From Argentina anserina (Eukaryota; Streptophyta; Magnoliopsida; Rosales; Rosaceae), in the NCBI RefSeq assembly GCF_933775445.1, contig NC_065877.1, forward strand, positions 19,654,001-19,718,000: a stretch of 64,000 nt of DNA, given 5' to 3'. This document shows positions 47,230 to 58,297 of the stretch, piece by piece. Under the pieces are notes generated by a model. It was not told the origin of the DNA and ran no database searches. It saw only the letters and a program-made list of their open reading frames with translations. Each line of letters opens with the position of its first letter. Position 1 is the stretch's first letter. A program made the translations under genes and the position numbers.

Positions 47230-49010
47230 TATTTTTCATGTTCACGGAGCGATTGGATGATCACCTCACCCGTGCTCCACACGGTGAGGCCGTGCCTATA
47301 CGTGCCATGCACGGTGAAGCCGAGCCTGCCCCTCTCGGCGGCTCCATGGCATTCAGGCCATCGGTGGTGGCATCCCCTCTTTCACATGAGCTTGTGATAC
47401 CTCCCATGTTTTCTAATGCCTCCATAGCAATCTCTGATGCCCATTGCTCATTTCGCAAAGCTTGTTCTGTTGATATATTTCAAAGAAGTCCTTATTTACT
47501 AAGGCTCTAACCGAGAACATTTCATTCTTACAAAGTATTGAATGTGACATCAGTGGACCCTATCTAACCGAATGCGGACATTTTTTGGTATTTTTATGGT
47601 ATAGGTTAAGAGCTTTGACGTGTTGGTCACACATCGCTTTGCTTTCCACATTGAACGTTGCATTTGCTAAAGTTTTTATCTATGATCATCATACTAAGGA
47701 CTGATCACCCTTCCCATCCTCTCGAATATATTTGATTGGATACTGTTGGAGAGTTCACCTCCACGACTTTGATGATTTCGTTTTGCATGTCTACTGGGGT
47801 CGTCGTTGAACATATTATTCCTCATGTTCATTCACTGCACGACCTAGCGAAGCTTGAACTTAGTTATGGGTACTAACCTGCCAAATTTTGCATGATGATA
47901 TGTAATGATGTTGCATGCAGCGACACTTATTCATTTCAGACCCACAACTCACCAAGTGTTTAGTGCGTACCAGATGGTTACTGGATACGATCCCAACGTT
48001 CTTTTCACTAACGCCTATTTGCTTACGTTGTTTATGTGCCTCTCTTCTACTAATCTCAATGGGTCAACGTGAAACGATTAAGTATTTTTGTTGGTTATGA
48101 TTTATGAATCACCAACACTTGTCCGCTATTTCTAATCTACATTCGTTGATCTCTATCCTGCGATATTAGCATACGGTCACTTTGTTGAGACATACTTCCT
48201 GTCGTTAGGGGAGATATGAAATGCTCCCATTTCGGTTATAACGCCAGGAATTGACGTGGTGTGGCACTATGTCTCATTAAGATCCCTCACTACTCAAAGT
48301 GAGCAAAAGTGTAACTCATTATCAACCTCCAGAAAAGTCAAAGATAGTAAATGACTTTACCTATATTGCGAAAGTGATGAGATCACACATAAAAAAGTTG
48401 TGATGTGCCGGTCAGGTTGGAACTCTCAGAATATGGGAGAATTTCATATGACCTGGTCCTAGCACCGTTGGCACCATCCCTGACAGTTGTGGTGTTGTCG
48501 ACGCTTGTGGTATTGTCGACGCTTGTGGTATTGCATCACAAAACAAGGGCGGTAAACGCAAAGATGGACTAGTAAGGGTCATAGCTTCGGTCATGACTCC
48601 TAACTAGATGAGGGGGAGACCATTATTCTCTGGAATCAAAACCAGAAAGAAGCAAGGTGCGTAGGCACAAGTATTTCACCCATCATCAAGAGATATTCTC
48701 TAAACATGTGTATCAACTAAAGTTTCTGTGGGACGCTACAAACTCCTTTTGTTGATGTTAGAGAAGAATAGAAATCTCACGAATTGATCGTATACAACGC
48801 GTGCGTGTGTTTAATGGATTGATCTCCCATGATTGATGATGTATTCGCTTATGCTCTTATTCCGTTGTAAAGCATCAACGATGAGCAACTTGACCGAAGT
48901 GGAAAGAATCAATACAGGCTGAACTAGACTTGTTATGTTGGTCGTTGTTCGTAAGTGTAATGAGAAAGATGAAGACATGCAATATTTGCAGAACTTATGG
49001 CGCAAAGATT
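47230..49010 (+). pseudogene. Copia pol remnant (integrase, start of reverse transcriptase)
   Basis: The same blocks as in the minus copy: RKACS (about 47,455), CDISGPYLTECGHF (about 47,548), TFSAYQMVTGY-like text (about 47,960), KTRAANAKMD-like text (48,550), and WPKWKESIQ complement text (about 48,900). Orientation and order change within the stretch. The segment 48,300-49,330 reads as the continuing counterpart of 22,950-21,800 of the other copy. Frames are interrupted many times. Confidence 0.6.
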
Positions 49011-50068
49011 GTCTCATTATCCTAGTATTGACTACGATGAGTTATATTATCTCGTTATGGACATAATTGCTTTCCCGTACTTGATCAGTAGTAGTGTCCA
49101 TGAAAACTGATTTGCAGCATATGATAGTGGTTATTGCATATCTGTAAAGGGATCTTGACGCAGATATGAGAGTGCCCGAGGGACTTTAAATGCCTCCAGA
49201 CCACGGAGAGCTTATGTAATCAGATTGCGACGTTCGAGAGAACGTAGTACAATCGGTTGCAAGAACTCATACTCATATGTGTTCATATGAAAGCTAATTC
49301 TTGATTCTCAATTCCGTCTAAGTATAGATGATGAAGAGATGCAATGAGCTATAGATTCATATATGTAAGTGTTGTTGGGACACTATTGCTTTCATTATGA
49401 CATAATTAACTCTGCGCCTATGCCTATATATATAGGCCCCCATATCATTCAATAATACACAATTTCCATCCTGCATCAATTTCTAGTTATAATAGTAGAG
49501 ATGGTTCTATATACAAAAATAGAAATAATCCAAGACATGCATGCGGGTATGTATTGTATGTGTATCTATATATTGAATACATTCATCTGGCATGCAATAA
49601 AAACAACATTATAATTAATGGCAGGTGATCCTCTATTTCTAATTCTCTATTTCCTTCCCTATTCTATAATTAATTTCTTACATGTGTCGTGCCACCTAGG
49701 ACAAGTGATGACTGTTCAACCCTATTAACGTTTTTGTTTTTTTTTCTTCTTTTCTTTTCTTCACTTATTTAAAAAAGAAAAACCTGGTCTTCAGTCTCTC
49801 CTGTATCATGTCGTCGTCTGACTCGTCTCCTTCGTCTGCTCACAAAGGAAGGACCTCACACCAGAAATTCTCAAACACCTCTATAGGCTTCCCAGTATAC
49901 AGCTGACTGTAGAATTCAGTGAAGGATTACAACTTCTTTGTGACTCTATCAAGATACATAAAGTTAATGTAGAACTGCCATAGGAAGTAGAAAAATTAAC
50001 CATGAAATATTTATTTTCTTGGATTCGTACTAATTTGATCAAGGAGACTCCGTGAGACCTAGAGTTCT

Positions 50069-52897
50069 TGATAGAAAATTCGGGTCATCTTCCAAATTCT
50101 CTAACCTAAGACCGAAACTTATTGAAGACAATAACCAATAATAATACAAGCGAACACAAGAATTAACGAGGTTCGGTCAAAAACAATTGACATACGTCCT
50201 CCGGATGGTGATGGTGGATCTACTAAACAAGAAGAAGATTACAACTGAAGATTCAGTTCTTCCACACTCTTAAATAATATCTCTCCTCACAACCTAAATT
50301 ATCACAATAGAGAACTCTCTAAATCACCCAATCTTTCAAAGTTTGTAACTCTCTAGATATCTGAACTCTCAATTGATCCACACCTAAAACTACCTTTCTA
50401 AGGTCCTATTTATAGGATCACATTCATAAGACTTATACGAGGATTATGATTCATAATAGGAATTCTAGATACATTAGAATAGCTTACCCAAATCCTTCAA
50501 AAGTAATGAATTCAAAACATATAAGGAATCAGTTTTGAGCTGCAATCCTAACAATTTCCACATCGGCTCAAAAACTCCAACTTTCCACTAAACGCAAGCT
50601 TCTCTTGGTCTTCTCAACGAGCCACGATCACCACCACACCCCAATGCGCCTCTCGGCGCCTCAACAACAAGACGAGTTAGCCAAGTTTGAGAAACACTCA
50701 AACTTCGCCCTTGGACAATAACACTTTCTCTCAAACACGCATAGCGCAACCACTTGCATGCAATCCAAGTCTTCATCGAAGTTACCAAACCTAATGGGGA
50801 GCGTCCTTCAATGGTTCATACAACTCACCTCGAGTAACATTTCTCTGAACAAATTCTCCAGCGTGAATGGTACATTCTCTAGATGCATCACGCTTAGAAC
50901 ACCAAATTTGCTCCTCAACTTTCTCACTCTTCCGAAATAGGTGACTTCTCAATTATGGAATATGGATGAGCTAGCATATCTCCACCACAAACTTGTATCG
51001 GGATCCTTATGGGTCTACCTCCCTTTAAGGACTGCTGCAATATTGGTTGCTCTTGAAACTTTACCCTCCTAGAAGCAAATTTTGTTCTTCCATATTCACT
51101 ATTGGTCATCTCCCTTGAATGCCAATAAGAACCAAGATTGCCAATCTTTCCACCTTGAACAAAACTTTCATCGGAACCAACAATTCCACCTCGAATAAAC
51201 TCCCTTCTAAACGATAAAAACCTTTTACCTTCTTACTCTTCATCACTACGAGTGCTCCTTTCACAACTTTCAGATTTCCATCTTGGCCAAAAATCTTGTG
51301 GCCTTTTGAATCCAAAGTTCCAACAAATACCGAATTCCTATCAAACTTAGGAACATGAAGAACATTCTCTAAAGTCCTCACTGATCCATCATGTACCTTA
51401 ATTTTGACTGTTCTAACACTTGTGACTTTGTAGGTTTGTGCAATCCCTATTGGGACACATTTGTTCAGAACAACCAGTATCCAAAATCCACTCATCTTAT
51501 GATTTCTCTAAACATGATGTGACCATGAGTGCATCACCAAATATTCTCCATCAGCTTCACTCGCCACTGTAGCAGTGGTAGCCCTCTTCAACTTCAATTT
51601 TGGACAATTGTATCGAATATGCCCAAAATTATAACAGTAAAAGCACTTCTTATCTTTGTCTCTATCTGGATCTCTAAAATTTCTCGATTTTGATCTACCA
51701 TGATTCGAACCCTCCTTTCCACTAGATCTTCCTCTTAATACCAAAACATATATAGTTGTAGATGACTCTTCTTCCTCTTAGACTCCTCACTCAAAAGGGT
51801 ATCACGAACTTTCGGTGTAGACCAACTTTTTTTCCCAACTGAACTGCAAATAGAGTTGACAATAACATCTCAACTATTTGGCATGGAGGGCAGCAATACC
51901 AACGCCTTAAGGTGATCTTCAAATTTGATATCCACAGTGGCCAATTGTTTGACAATATCGCAAACTGTTGCTTGTTGTTTTTGCATAGAGCCTCCTCTAT
52001 TCCTCTTCATTGAAAAAAAAATTTCTCAATAAATGCACTTGTTCGACAACACTTGGCTTCTCATATATATCTGCCATAATGTCCATTATCTCCTTGGTAG
52101 TTTTCAGATTTATCACATCACGTCAAATCTCATTTGATAGCGATAGTCGAATAGCTCCTATAGCTTGAGCATCAAGCTCATCCCAAGCATCTTGTTCCTT
52201 GTCCTTTGGCTTAACTCCTTTCAAAGGCTTCGACAGTTTCTTCATATTCAGATAGTCAATTATCCGAGACCTCCACATAACAAAGTCATGCCCATGAAAC
52301 TTGTTAACCCTCGTCTTGACGTCTTCAATCCCCATCTTTCCTCTAGCTCACGGACCTTGCACTCGATACCGATTGATAGGAAATTGGGGTCACCTTCCAA
52401 ACTCCCTAGTCCAAGACCGAAACTGATTGAAGACAATAACCAATACTAATACAAGCGAACACATGACTTAATGAGGCTCAGTCAAAAAACAGTTGACCTA
52501 CGTCCTCTAGTGATGTGATGGTGGATCCATTAAATAAGAAGAAGATTACAGCTGAAGAACAATTTGGTTCTTCTACTCTTAAATAATCTCTCTCCTCACA
52601 ACCTAAATTCTTACAGTAGAGAACTCTCTAAATCACCAAATCTCTCAAAGCTTGTAACTCTCTAGATATCTGAACTCTCAACCGATCCACACCTAAAACT
52701 ACCTTTCTAAGGTCGTATTTATAGGATCACATTCGCCAGACTTATACGAGGATTATGTTTCATAACATGAATCCTAAACTTTCATTTCTAAGGAAAACTC
52801 TAAGAATCCTAGATACACTAGAATGACTTACTCAAATCCTTTAGAAGTAACGAATCCAAAACAGACAAGGAATCAGTCTTGAGCCGCAATCCTAACA
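50069..52897 (-). mobile_element. Deleted Ty1/Copia retrotransposon inside the Mutator-like element
   Basis: LTRs at 52,374-52,897 (524 bp, upstream on the minus strand) and 50,069-50,553 (485 bp) start TGTTAGGATTG and end CTATCA in minus reading. A perfect 5-bp duplication GTTCT flanks the element (50,064-50,068 and 52,898-52,902). The interior is only 1.8 kb. It codes for Gag, a CCHC knuckle and the pre-integrase part, while integrase, reverse transcriptase and RNase H are missing. GGTATCGAGTGC next to the 5' LTR is a diverged tRNA primer site. It depends on other elements for movement. Confidence 0.9.
51106..52335 (-). pseudogene. Copia gag and pre-integrase remnant
   Basis: From 52,335 downward the minus strand reads VNKFHGHDFVMWRSRIIDYL, the Gag amino end, then a frame-broken middle. 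A CCHC knuckle CFYCYNFGHIRYNC follows at about 51,650-51,610. Then comes a protease/pre-integrase stretch with VLHVPKFDRNSVFVG (about 51,360) and GHKIFGQDG. Stops interrupt it at about 52,125, 51,745-51,990 and 51,495. No integrase motif follows. Confidence 0.85.
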
Positions 52898-53760
52898 GTT
52901 CTAGCACTTGTCAATGATTGTGACTAGGAGCTTACTGGTCAACTTGATACAACATTAGAGCAGAAGGATATGGTATTTTCATTTCAACCTTGCACGGGGG
53001 ATAGTACATCTGCATCAATATTGTATCTCTAGCTAACTCATGAAGGCATACCTTGCTAGCTAGCCAACCCTCTTCGAAACTATCCTTCCCTGAATTTTCC
53101 CTGAATGTACTCAGCTATGTGATCCCTCTCCTGATTGTAGTGATAACAAACTCAGATCTTGAAGAATGACAATTCCTATAATAACTTTTACTATATGGAA
53201 TTACTTCACTATTTTTATTCCATGCATGAAATCCCTTATCAATGACATCCCAAAAGCGAACTCCAAACAACCCAAAAGGTTCCGGGAAAAACAACATGGA
53301 ACCAGACATCGCATAAGCCTTCGCCAACTACAGCTGTCAAGGTTCTTCACCCATGAGCAAATTTGAAAACCCATATTGGCTTCACGAATTGAAAACTCAG
53401 ATTCATGTAATTTTGTTTTGGGTTAATTCATATGAATATATTTGTATGCTGTTGTAGATGAGTAGCTAGTCGAAATTCCATATGAATCTAATATGGCCTG
53501 GGGAGTAGGATCTTTTTCATTTCGTTTATGTGGAAGCACAATTTGATTATTTTTTTCTTCAATAAAACAGAATTGTAAATGGAAGTAGATATAGCTATTA
53601 GGTTGCTTAGGTGGCAGGACATAAATTGATTAGGGAATAGGGAAGATATTAGAGAAATGAGTATAGAGGATTAGGTGCCATAATTAATTATATATCGCCA
53701 AAAATGACAGCACTAATATTAATAAACTAATTAAATACAGAACCAGCTGCTGTCTATGGC

Positions 53761-53767
53761 TATATAT
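53761..53767 (+). promoter_or_regulatory. TATA box of the O-methyltransferase gene
   Basis: TATATAT lies 53 bp before the ATG at 53,820. Only about 80 bp separate it from the end of the Mutator-like element, so most upstream control sequence is now transposon DNA. Confidence 0.6.
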
Positions 53768-53819
53768 GTGCTCGATCCTTGTTTTCTGATATATACAACT
53801 ATATTGAGAGTAGATCAAT

Positions 53820-55608
53820 ATGGAAAGGCTAAACAGCTTTAGACACATTAACCAAAAATGGTCAAATGGAAAGCATTCCAACGAGCTACTCCAAGCTCAA
53901 GCCCACATATGGAATCACATCTTCAGCTTCATAAACTCTATGTCCCTTAAATCTGCAATTCAACTAGGTATACCAGATGCTATCAACAAACATGGTCGCC
54001 CTATGACCCTTTCTGAGCTCACATCTACCTTACCAATCCACCCAACCAAATCCCACAGCGTCCACCGCCTCATGCGAATATTGGTTCACTCTGGCTTCTT
54101 CGATAAGAAACAGCTGAGTGAAACTGAAGGGGAAGGTTATACGCTTACTGATGCCTCCCAGCTCCTTCTGAAGGATCACCCCTTGAGCGTAACCCCCTTC
54201 TTAAACGCCATGCTCGACCCTGCTTTGACCAAGCCATGGCATTACTTGAGCACTTGGTTCCAAAACGATGACCCTACGCCATTTGACACAGCACATGGCA
54301 TGACGTTTTGGGATTACGGGAACCATCAGCCAAGTATTGCTCATTTCTTCAACGATGCCATGGCTAGCGACGCTCGTTTAGTCACCAACGTGGTAATTGA
54401 CGAGTGCAAAGGGGTGTTTGAGGGATTAGATTCATTGGTTGATGTTGGAGGTGGTACAGGAACTGTGGCCAAGGCCATTGCTGATGCATTCCCACATATT
54501 GACTGCACTGTACTTGATCTCCCACATGTTGTGGCTGACCTGCAACGAAGTAAGAACTTGAAATACATCGGAGGTGACATGTTCCAGGCAGTTCCTCCTG
54601 CAGATGCAGTTTTACTCAAGGTAATTTTCAGATATAATTTTGGCCTACAAAAGTTTGGATATTATTTTGTATATATATATATATATATATATGCTATTCT
54701 ACTTACGAGTATTATTACTCTTGGCAACTATATTTAAGACGAACACGAGATTGACGATCACTTCTCTCTAATGCACTAATCAATTAACCAATATAAAACT
54801 CTAGACAAAGACCAAATCGGTACTTCTAATCTATCTATATCAATGTTTTAAAAAACTCATCTCAAGGTTCGCCTGAGGCTTATAAAGCTTAAAGCTACTT
54901 ACATAACGACTCTATTATTCAGTCTGGACACCGAGACTTGCCTTTTACGCCTTATGTTAAGTTTTTTTTTACGCATTTTATGCATTTTACTATGTCTTAG
55001 AAAATAATATTTTTAAGTATATTTTTATATTTATTTATATAATGTGTTTAATTTGATGAAAACTATCTAAAACATTTGGATTATGAATTTTATTATATCT
55101 AAATGCAATAAATTAGTAAGTTCTTATGTATATTTGTTCTTTTTGTATGTGTATAATTATATATTTACACATTTAACTACTAATTTTTTATAACATAAGG
55201 CTTACGCCTTATGCGCCTCAAGTTCTAAGACTCAAGGCTCTCAAGAAAACGCCTTAGGGTACGCATTCGCTTTTTAAAACATTGATCTATATATCTTTTG
55301 AGCAGTGGATATTGCACGACTGGAATGATGAAGAATGTGTCAAAATACTTGAGCGATCGAAAGAGGCAATTACAGGCAATGGCAAGAAAGGTAAGGTGAT
55401 TATTATAGATATGATGATGGAGAACCAGAAAGGGGATGAGGAATCAATTGAAACACAGTTGTTCTTCGACATGCTGATGATGGCCCTCGTCACAGGAAAA
55501 GAAAGGAACGAGAAAGAATGGGCTAAGCTCTTCACTGATAGCGGTTTCAGTGATTATAAGATAACTCCCATTTTGGGTTTAAGGTCTCTCATTGAGGTTT
55601 ATCCTTGA
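53820..55608 (+). CDS. OOMT-like: O-methyltransferase, orcinol/phenolic O-methyltransferase type, two exons
   Basis: Exon 1 (53,820-54,620) encodes 267 residues and ends CTCAAG before GTAATT. Exon 2 (55,306-55,608) follows TTTTGAGCAG and encodes 100 residues plus TGA, for a total of 367 aa. An amino-terminal dimerisation domain (about 1-110, with LKSAIQLGIPDAI) is followed by the SAM-binding loop LVDVGGGTGT (206-215) and a conserved VLDLPHV. Later come GGDMF (251-255) and the catalytic His in WILHDW (His271). The carboxyl end is GLRSLIEVYP. The enzyme transfers a methyl group from S-adenosylmethionine to a phenolic hydroxyl. From memory it is very close to rose orcinol O-methyltransferases, which make the scent compound 3,5-dimethoxytoluene. 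The precise substrate is not proved here. No stop or frameshift was seen. The 685-bp intron holds a MITE. The enzyme is expected in the cytosol. Confidence 0.93.
54668..54693. repeat. (TA)n microsatellite in the intron
   Basis: A short TA run 50 bp inside the 5' end of the O-methyltransferase intron. Confidence 0.9.
54841..55284. mobile_element. hAT-type MITE, copy 2, in the O-methyltransferase intron
   Basis: The 444-bp element has the same CAATGTTTTAAAAAAC ends as the copy at 15,908, inserted in the opposite orientation. Flanks ATCTATAT (54,833-54,840 and 55,285-55,292) are a perfect 8-bp duplication. The inner arms carry GGCTTACGCC and CTTACGCC-type words. Only 21 bp remain between the element and exon 2, so the branch-point region of the intron is now MITE sequence. 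Confidence 0.93.
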
Positions 55609-55954
55609 TAAATATGTATGACAGTGTGTAAAATGTAAAGCCAAAGGCGCTACCTGGCTGGCTACCTCAGAAAATAATGTAGTACGTACTGTTTTTTCTC
55701 TATAAAAAAATAAAATATTTCATTGCTTGTTATATCAGGGAATTCCCTAGTTTTCTGATCAAAGAAACAATGATTGAAGGAAGAATTATGAAATCTGTAA
55801 TATATGAAACTTGTGGGAATTCAAGCAGAATTGTTGTATAAATTGTCTTGTTTTCTTTCCTATTTTAGAAAAATTATAGGGAGTTTTTTAAAGCCAGTGA
55901 CAAGATCGAGATTATGGTTTCAAATTACTACGATCTTCTTCTGTAATCTTTTTC

Positions 55955-56151
55955 ACATGGGGGTGTGGACGTGGCAGATGTTTGAGGATTATAAGAGGGC
56001 TCACCCTCAGGTTATCACAAGGAAGAACAAACCAAAGTCAAAATGGGTTTGTTCCCCCAGTGGCGACCTCAGGATTAATGTTGATGGCGCTTTCTTAATG
56101 GAACATGGATCAGGTGGTGTTCGGTGTCGTGGCTAGGGATGAGACTGGACA
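55955..56151 (+). pseudogene. LINE RNase H fragment, left half
   Basis: The frame reads WVCSPSGDLRINVDGAFLME with the GDLRINVDGA motif, the first catalytic Asp block of plant LINE RNase H domains. It then loses frame at GGV and continues as VVARDETG. It is cut at 56,151 by a Copia element and resumes at 63,465. The LINE is 5' truncated, with no reverse transcriptase here. Confidence 0.8.
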
Positions 56152-56166
56152 TGTAAGATAGCCTAT

Positions 56167-57180
56167 TGTCACGTCTCGTTTTCGGGAGTGTAAATCGTGG
56201 GCGTTGCTGGTTATAAGAACATCAGGCATATGTGGGATCTGCTCTAAGATTGAAAGTGTGGGAGATATATGGCTGCTCCTTCTAACGGGTTCAGACATGC
56301 TGACCCGGTTCAATTCAAAGAGCTTGTTGCTAGTCGAGGACTTAACATTGAAGAAAGGAGTTGGCCGCCCTACACACAGGTTGGGGTCTGGAGCCGATCC
56401 TCTGATGAGCCTAAAGACAGAGCGAAACCAGTGTATTGCCCCGTTGTATAAGGCTGGCTCCATGGGGATGGAGCGCCGCATGGACTAAGTTTGGCAGCTG
56501 AATGGTTAGGTCCGTGAAAAGTGGTATCAGAGCCGCCTCAACATCGTTGTCGTTGTGTTCGCCAAGCGCTCACATGTGTCGATGTGTCCCCAAGATACGG
56601 GGGGCTCCGCGGGGGAGTCGAGTAGGCAGGGTTGCCTCTAGGGGGAGGAACAGACGAGAGGATACGTGGCAAAGTCCAGGACGAGAGATCCGGCACGAAG
56701 TCATTGTTGGGCGATCTTTGGGAACTCCTTTTTGTAGCTCTAGGCATCGCGGGCGTACAAGGGATACGCGTGCCGCAAGTGGGGATGCCGTGTATGAGGA
56801 CGTACACCAAGTTTGGTGGGGGAGGATATCACGTCCCGTTTTCGGGAGTGTCAATCGTGGGCGTCGCTAGTTATAAGAACATCAAGCATATGTGTCATAT
56901 GTGCTCTACGATTGAAAATGTGGGAGATATATGGCTGCTCCTTCTAAGGGGTTCAGACATGCCGACCCGGTTCAATTCGGAGAGCTTGTTGCTAGTCGGG
57001 GACTTAACGTCGAAGAAAGGAGTTGGCCGCTCTACACACAGGTTGGGGTCTGGAGCTGATCCCCTGATGAGCCCAAAGGCAGGGTGAAACCAGTGCATTG
57101 CCCCGTTGGATAAGGCTGGCTCCATGGGGATAGAGTGCCGCATGGACCAAGTGTGGCAGCCGAATGGCTAGGTCCGTGAT
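56167..57180 (+). mobile_element. TRIM (miniature LTR element) nested in the Copia 5' LTR
   Basis: Two direct repeats of about 352 bp (56,167-56,518 and 56,827-57,180), starting TGTCACG/TATCACG and ending GGTCCGTGA, enclose only about 308 bp. Just after the first is TGGTATCAGAGCC (56,522), a primer site for initiator tRNA-Met. Just before the second is the purine tract TGGTGGGGGAGGA. No protein is encoded. Flanks CCTAT (56,162-56,166) and ACTAT (57,181-57,185) are a near-perfect 5-bp duplication. This is the full layout of a terminal-repeat retrotransposon in miniature. The open frames over it are not genes. Confidence 0.9.
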
Positions 57181-58297
57181 ACTATGCAGTGTTACTGCAT
57201 AAGAGAACTAAGGTTATATTTTACATCAATGAACAAGCTTAGAATTTCATATTAAGAGTTATATATATTTACCTTCACTTATATTTTGATATAATCGATT
57301 ATGTAATAAGAGTTGGTTAGCATTTGTTTGAATTTGAATTCAAACAGTAAAATCATTAGGACACAGATTGGATTAAGACAGGAAGTTATTTGACAGTTCT
57401 TTGATGGAAGGAGCTGTTGAGTTACTTTCATGAAACTGTCATAGATAGTTATTCATGACAACAGCCTTTTAATCCAATTCGATCCCTTCTAGAGCAAAAA
57501 CTGATTCTCATTCATTTTGTCCCATCAAACAAAACTGAGAGTGTTAATAAGTGAATCTAGGAGAAGATCGACATGGATTCAAACAACAAAATGTCAAGTT
57601 AGTAATTTGCTATATGCATTTGATCTTTTATCTGACATAGCTACATGCATAGTTACATAGTTTATATTCGTAGTTACAGTTGGTATTAGAGCAACTATGC
57701 TCAGATATTAGATTGATTTTCATGTGCAATTTAGTTTTGTCAAATGTTTTCTGGGATTATGATATGCATGTCAATGAAGTTTTACGAATCTATAAATGCT
57801 TATATGATCTTCTCATATACATGAATATTGCTGATATATATGCCTGCAAGAGAAAATAGATAAATGATTCAACATACTAATACATGTTTCATGAAATACA
57901 AAATGCTGCCACAATAGCTATGTATGATTGATACATATATATTAGATTAAGTTACAATCTTTCTGATATAGACTGAAACTAATATATAGTTCAGTGCTAA
58001 CACATTAACCAAAATATATGTTAAGTTGAAAGACCAAGAAAGATCATAAAACATGAAAATTTGGAATGAGATTTGACTGCCATAGCGGGTAAGTCTCTTA
58101 ACCTTTTTTTAGTTGTATATCATATAGACATTCATGCATTACACCAGAGATAAGTGTATCACACATGATACCAAAATCTTGAAAATGTTTATGCAATTCT
58201 ATTTATATTATGACATTCATTACAAGTTATTTCTACATGATTTAACATTTGAGATGTGCATTTGTATATTTAGTATTCAGTAAAACTGAAAATACAT

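Larger units (their letters stand above)
44023..49475 (+). mobile_element. Second copy of the short-LTR Copia family, plus orientation
   Basis: A 193-bp 5' LTR (44,023-44,215, TGTTTCGG to CAACA) is followed by CGTTATGCAC. The interior matches the reverse complement of 20,743-27,123 block by block: GGGCTTCATACTATATTTT (44,826 versus 26,405), CTATTTGGCAGACCAACAAGTATG (45,117), and the integrase and early reverse transcriptase remnants at 47,400-49,010. The 3' part jumps from the text matching 21,750 straight into the middle of the LTR (GCCTATATATATAGG at about 49,421), which ends about 49,475. It is therefore missing about 1 kb, including the LTR start. No target duplication was found. Frames are all broken. 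Confidence 0.82.
49620..53679. mobile_element. Mutator-like element with 9-bp target duplication
   Basis: The left end GGCAGGTGATCCTCTA and the reverse complement of the right end GGCACCTAATCCTCTA begin imperfect terminal inverted repeats of about 85 bp. Inside them TTCCCTATT and GCCACCTA are shared. Both flanks are ATAATTAAT (49,611-49,619 and 53,680-53,688), a 9-bp duplication as expected for Mutator-like elements. Without the nested Copia it is about 1.2 kb. No transposase frame is present, so it is non-autonomous. Non-TIR text (49,790-50,060 and 52,903-53,400) might be captured host sequence. The right end lies 80 bp from the TATA box of the O-methyltransferase gene. Confidence 0.72.

Noticed and set aside
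54341..54619. 92-aa minus-strand frame
   Set aside because: It is a shadow of exon 1 of the O-methyltransferase gene.
56110..57143. Several overlapping frames of 60-151 aa
   Set aside because: They lie in the LTRs and interior of a non-coding TRIM, appear on both strands and are duplicated only because the LTRs are.
57681..57692. tRNA-like text at the primer site
   Set aside because: TGGTATTAGAGC is the retrotransposon primer-binding site, not part of a tRNA gene. No cloverleaf surrounds it.
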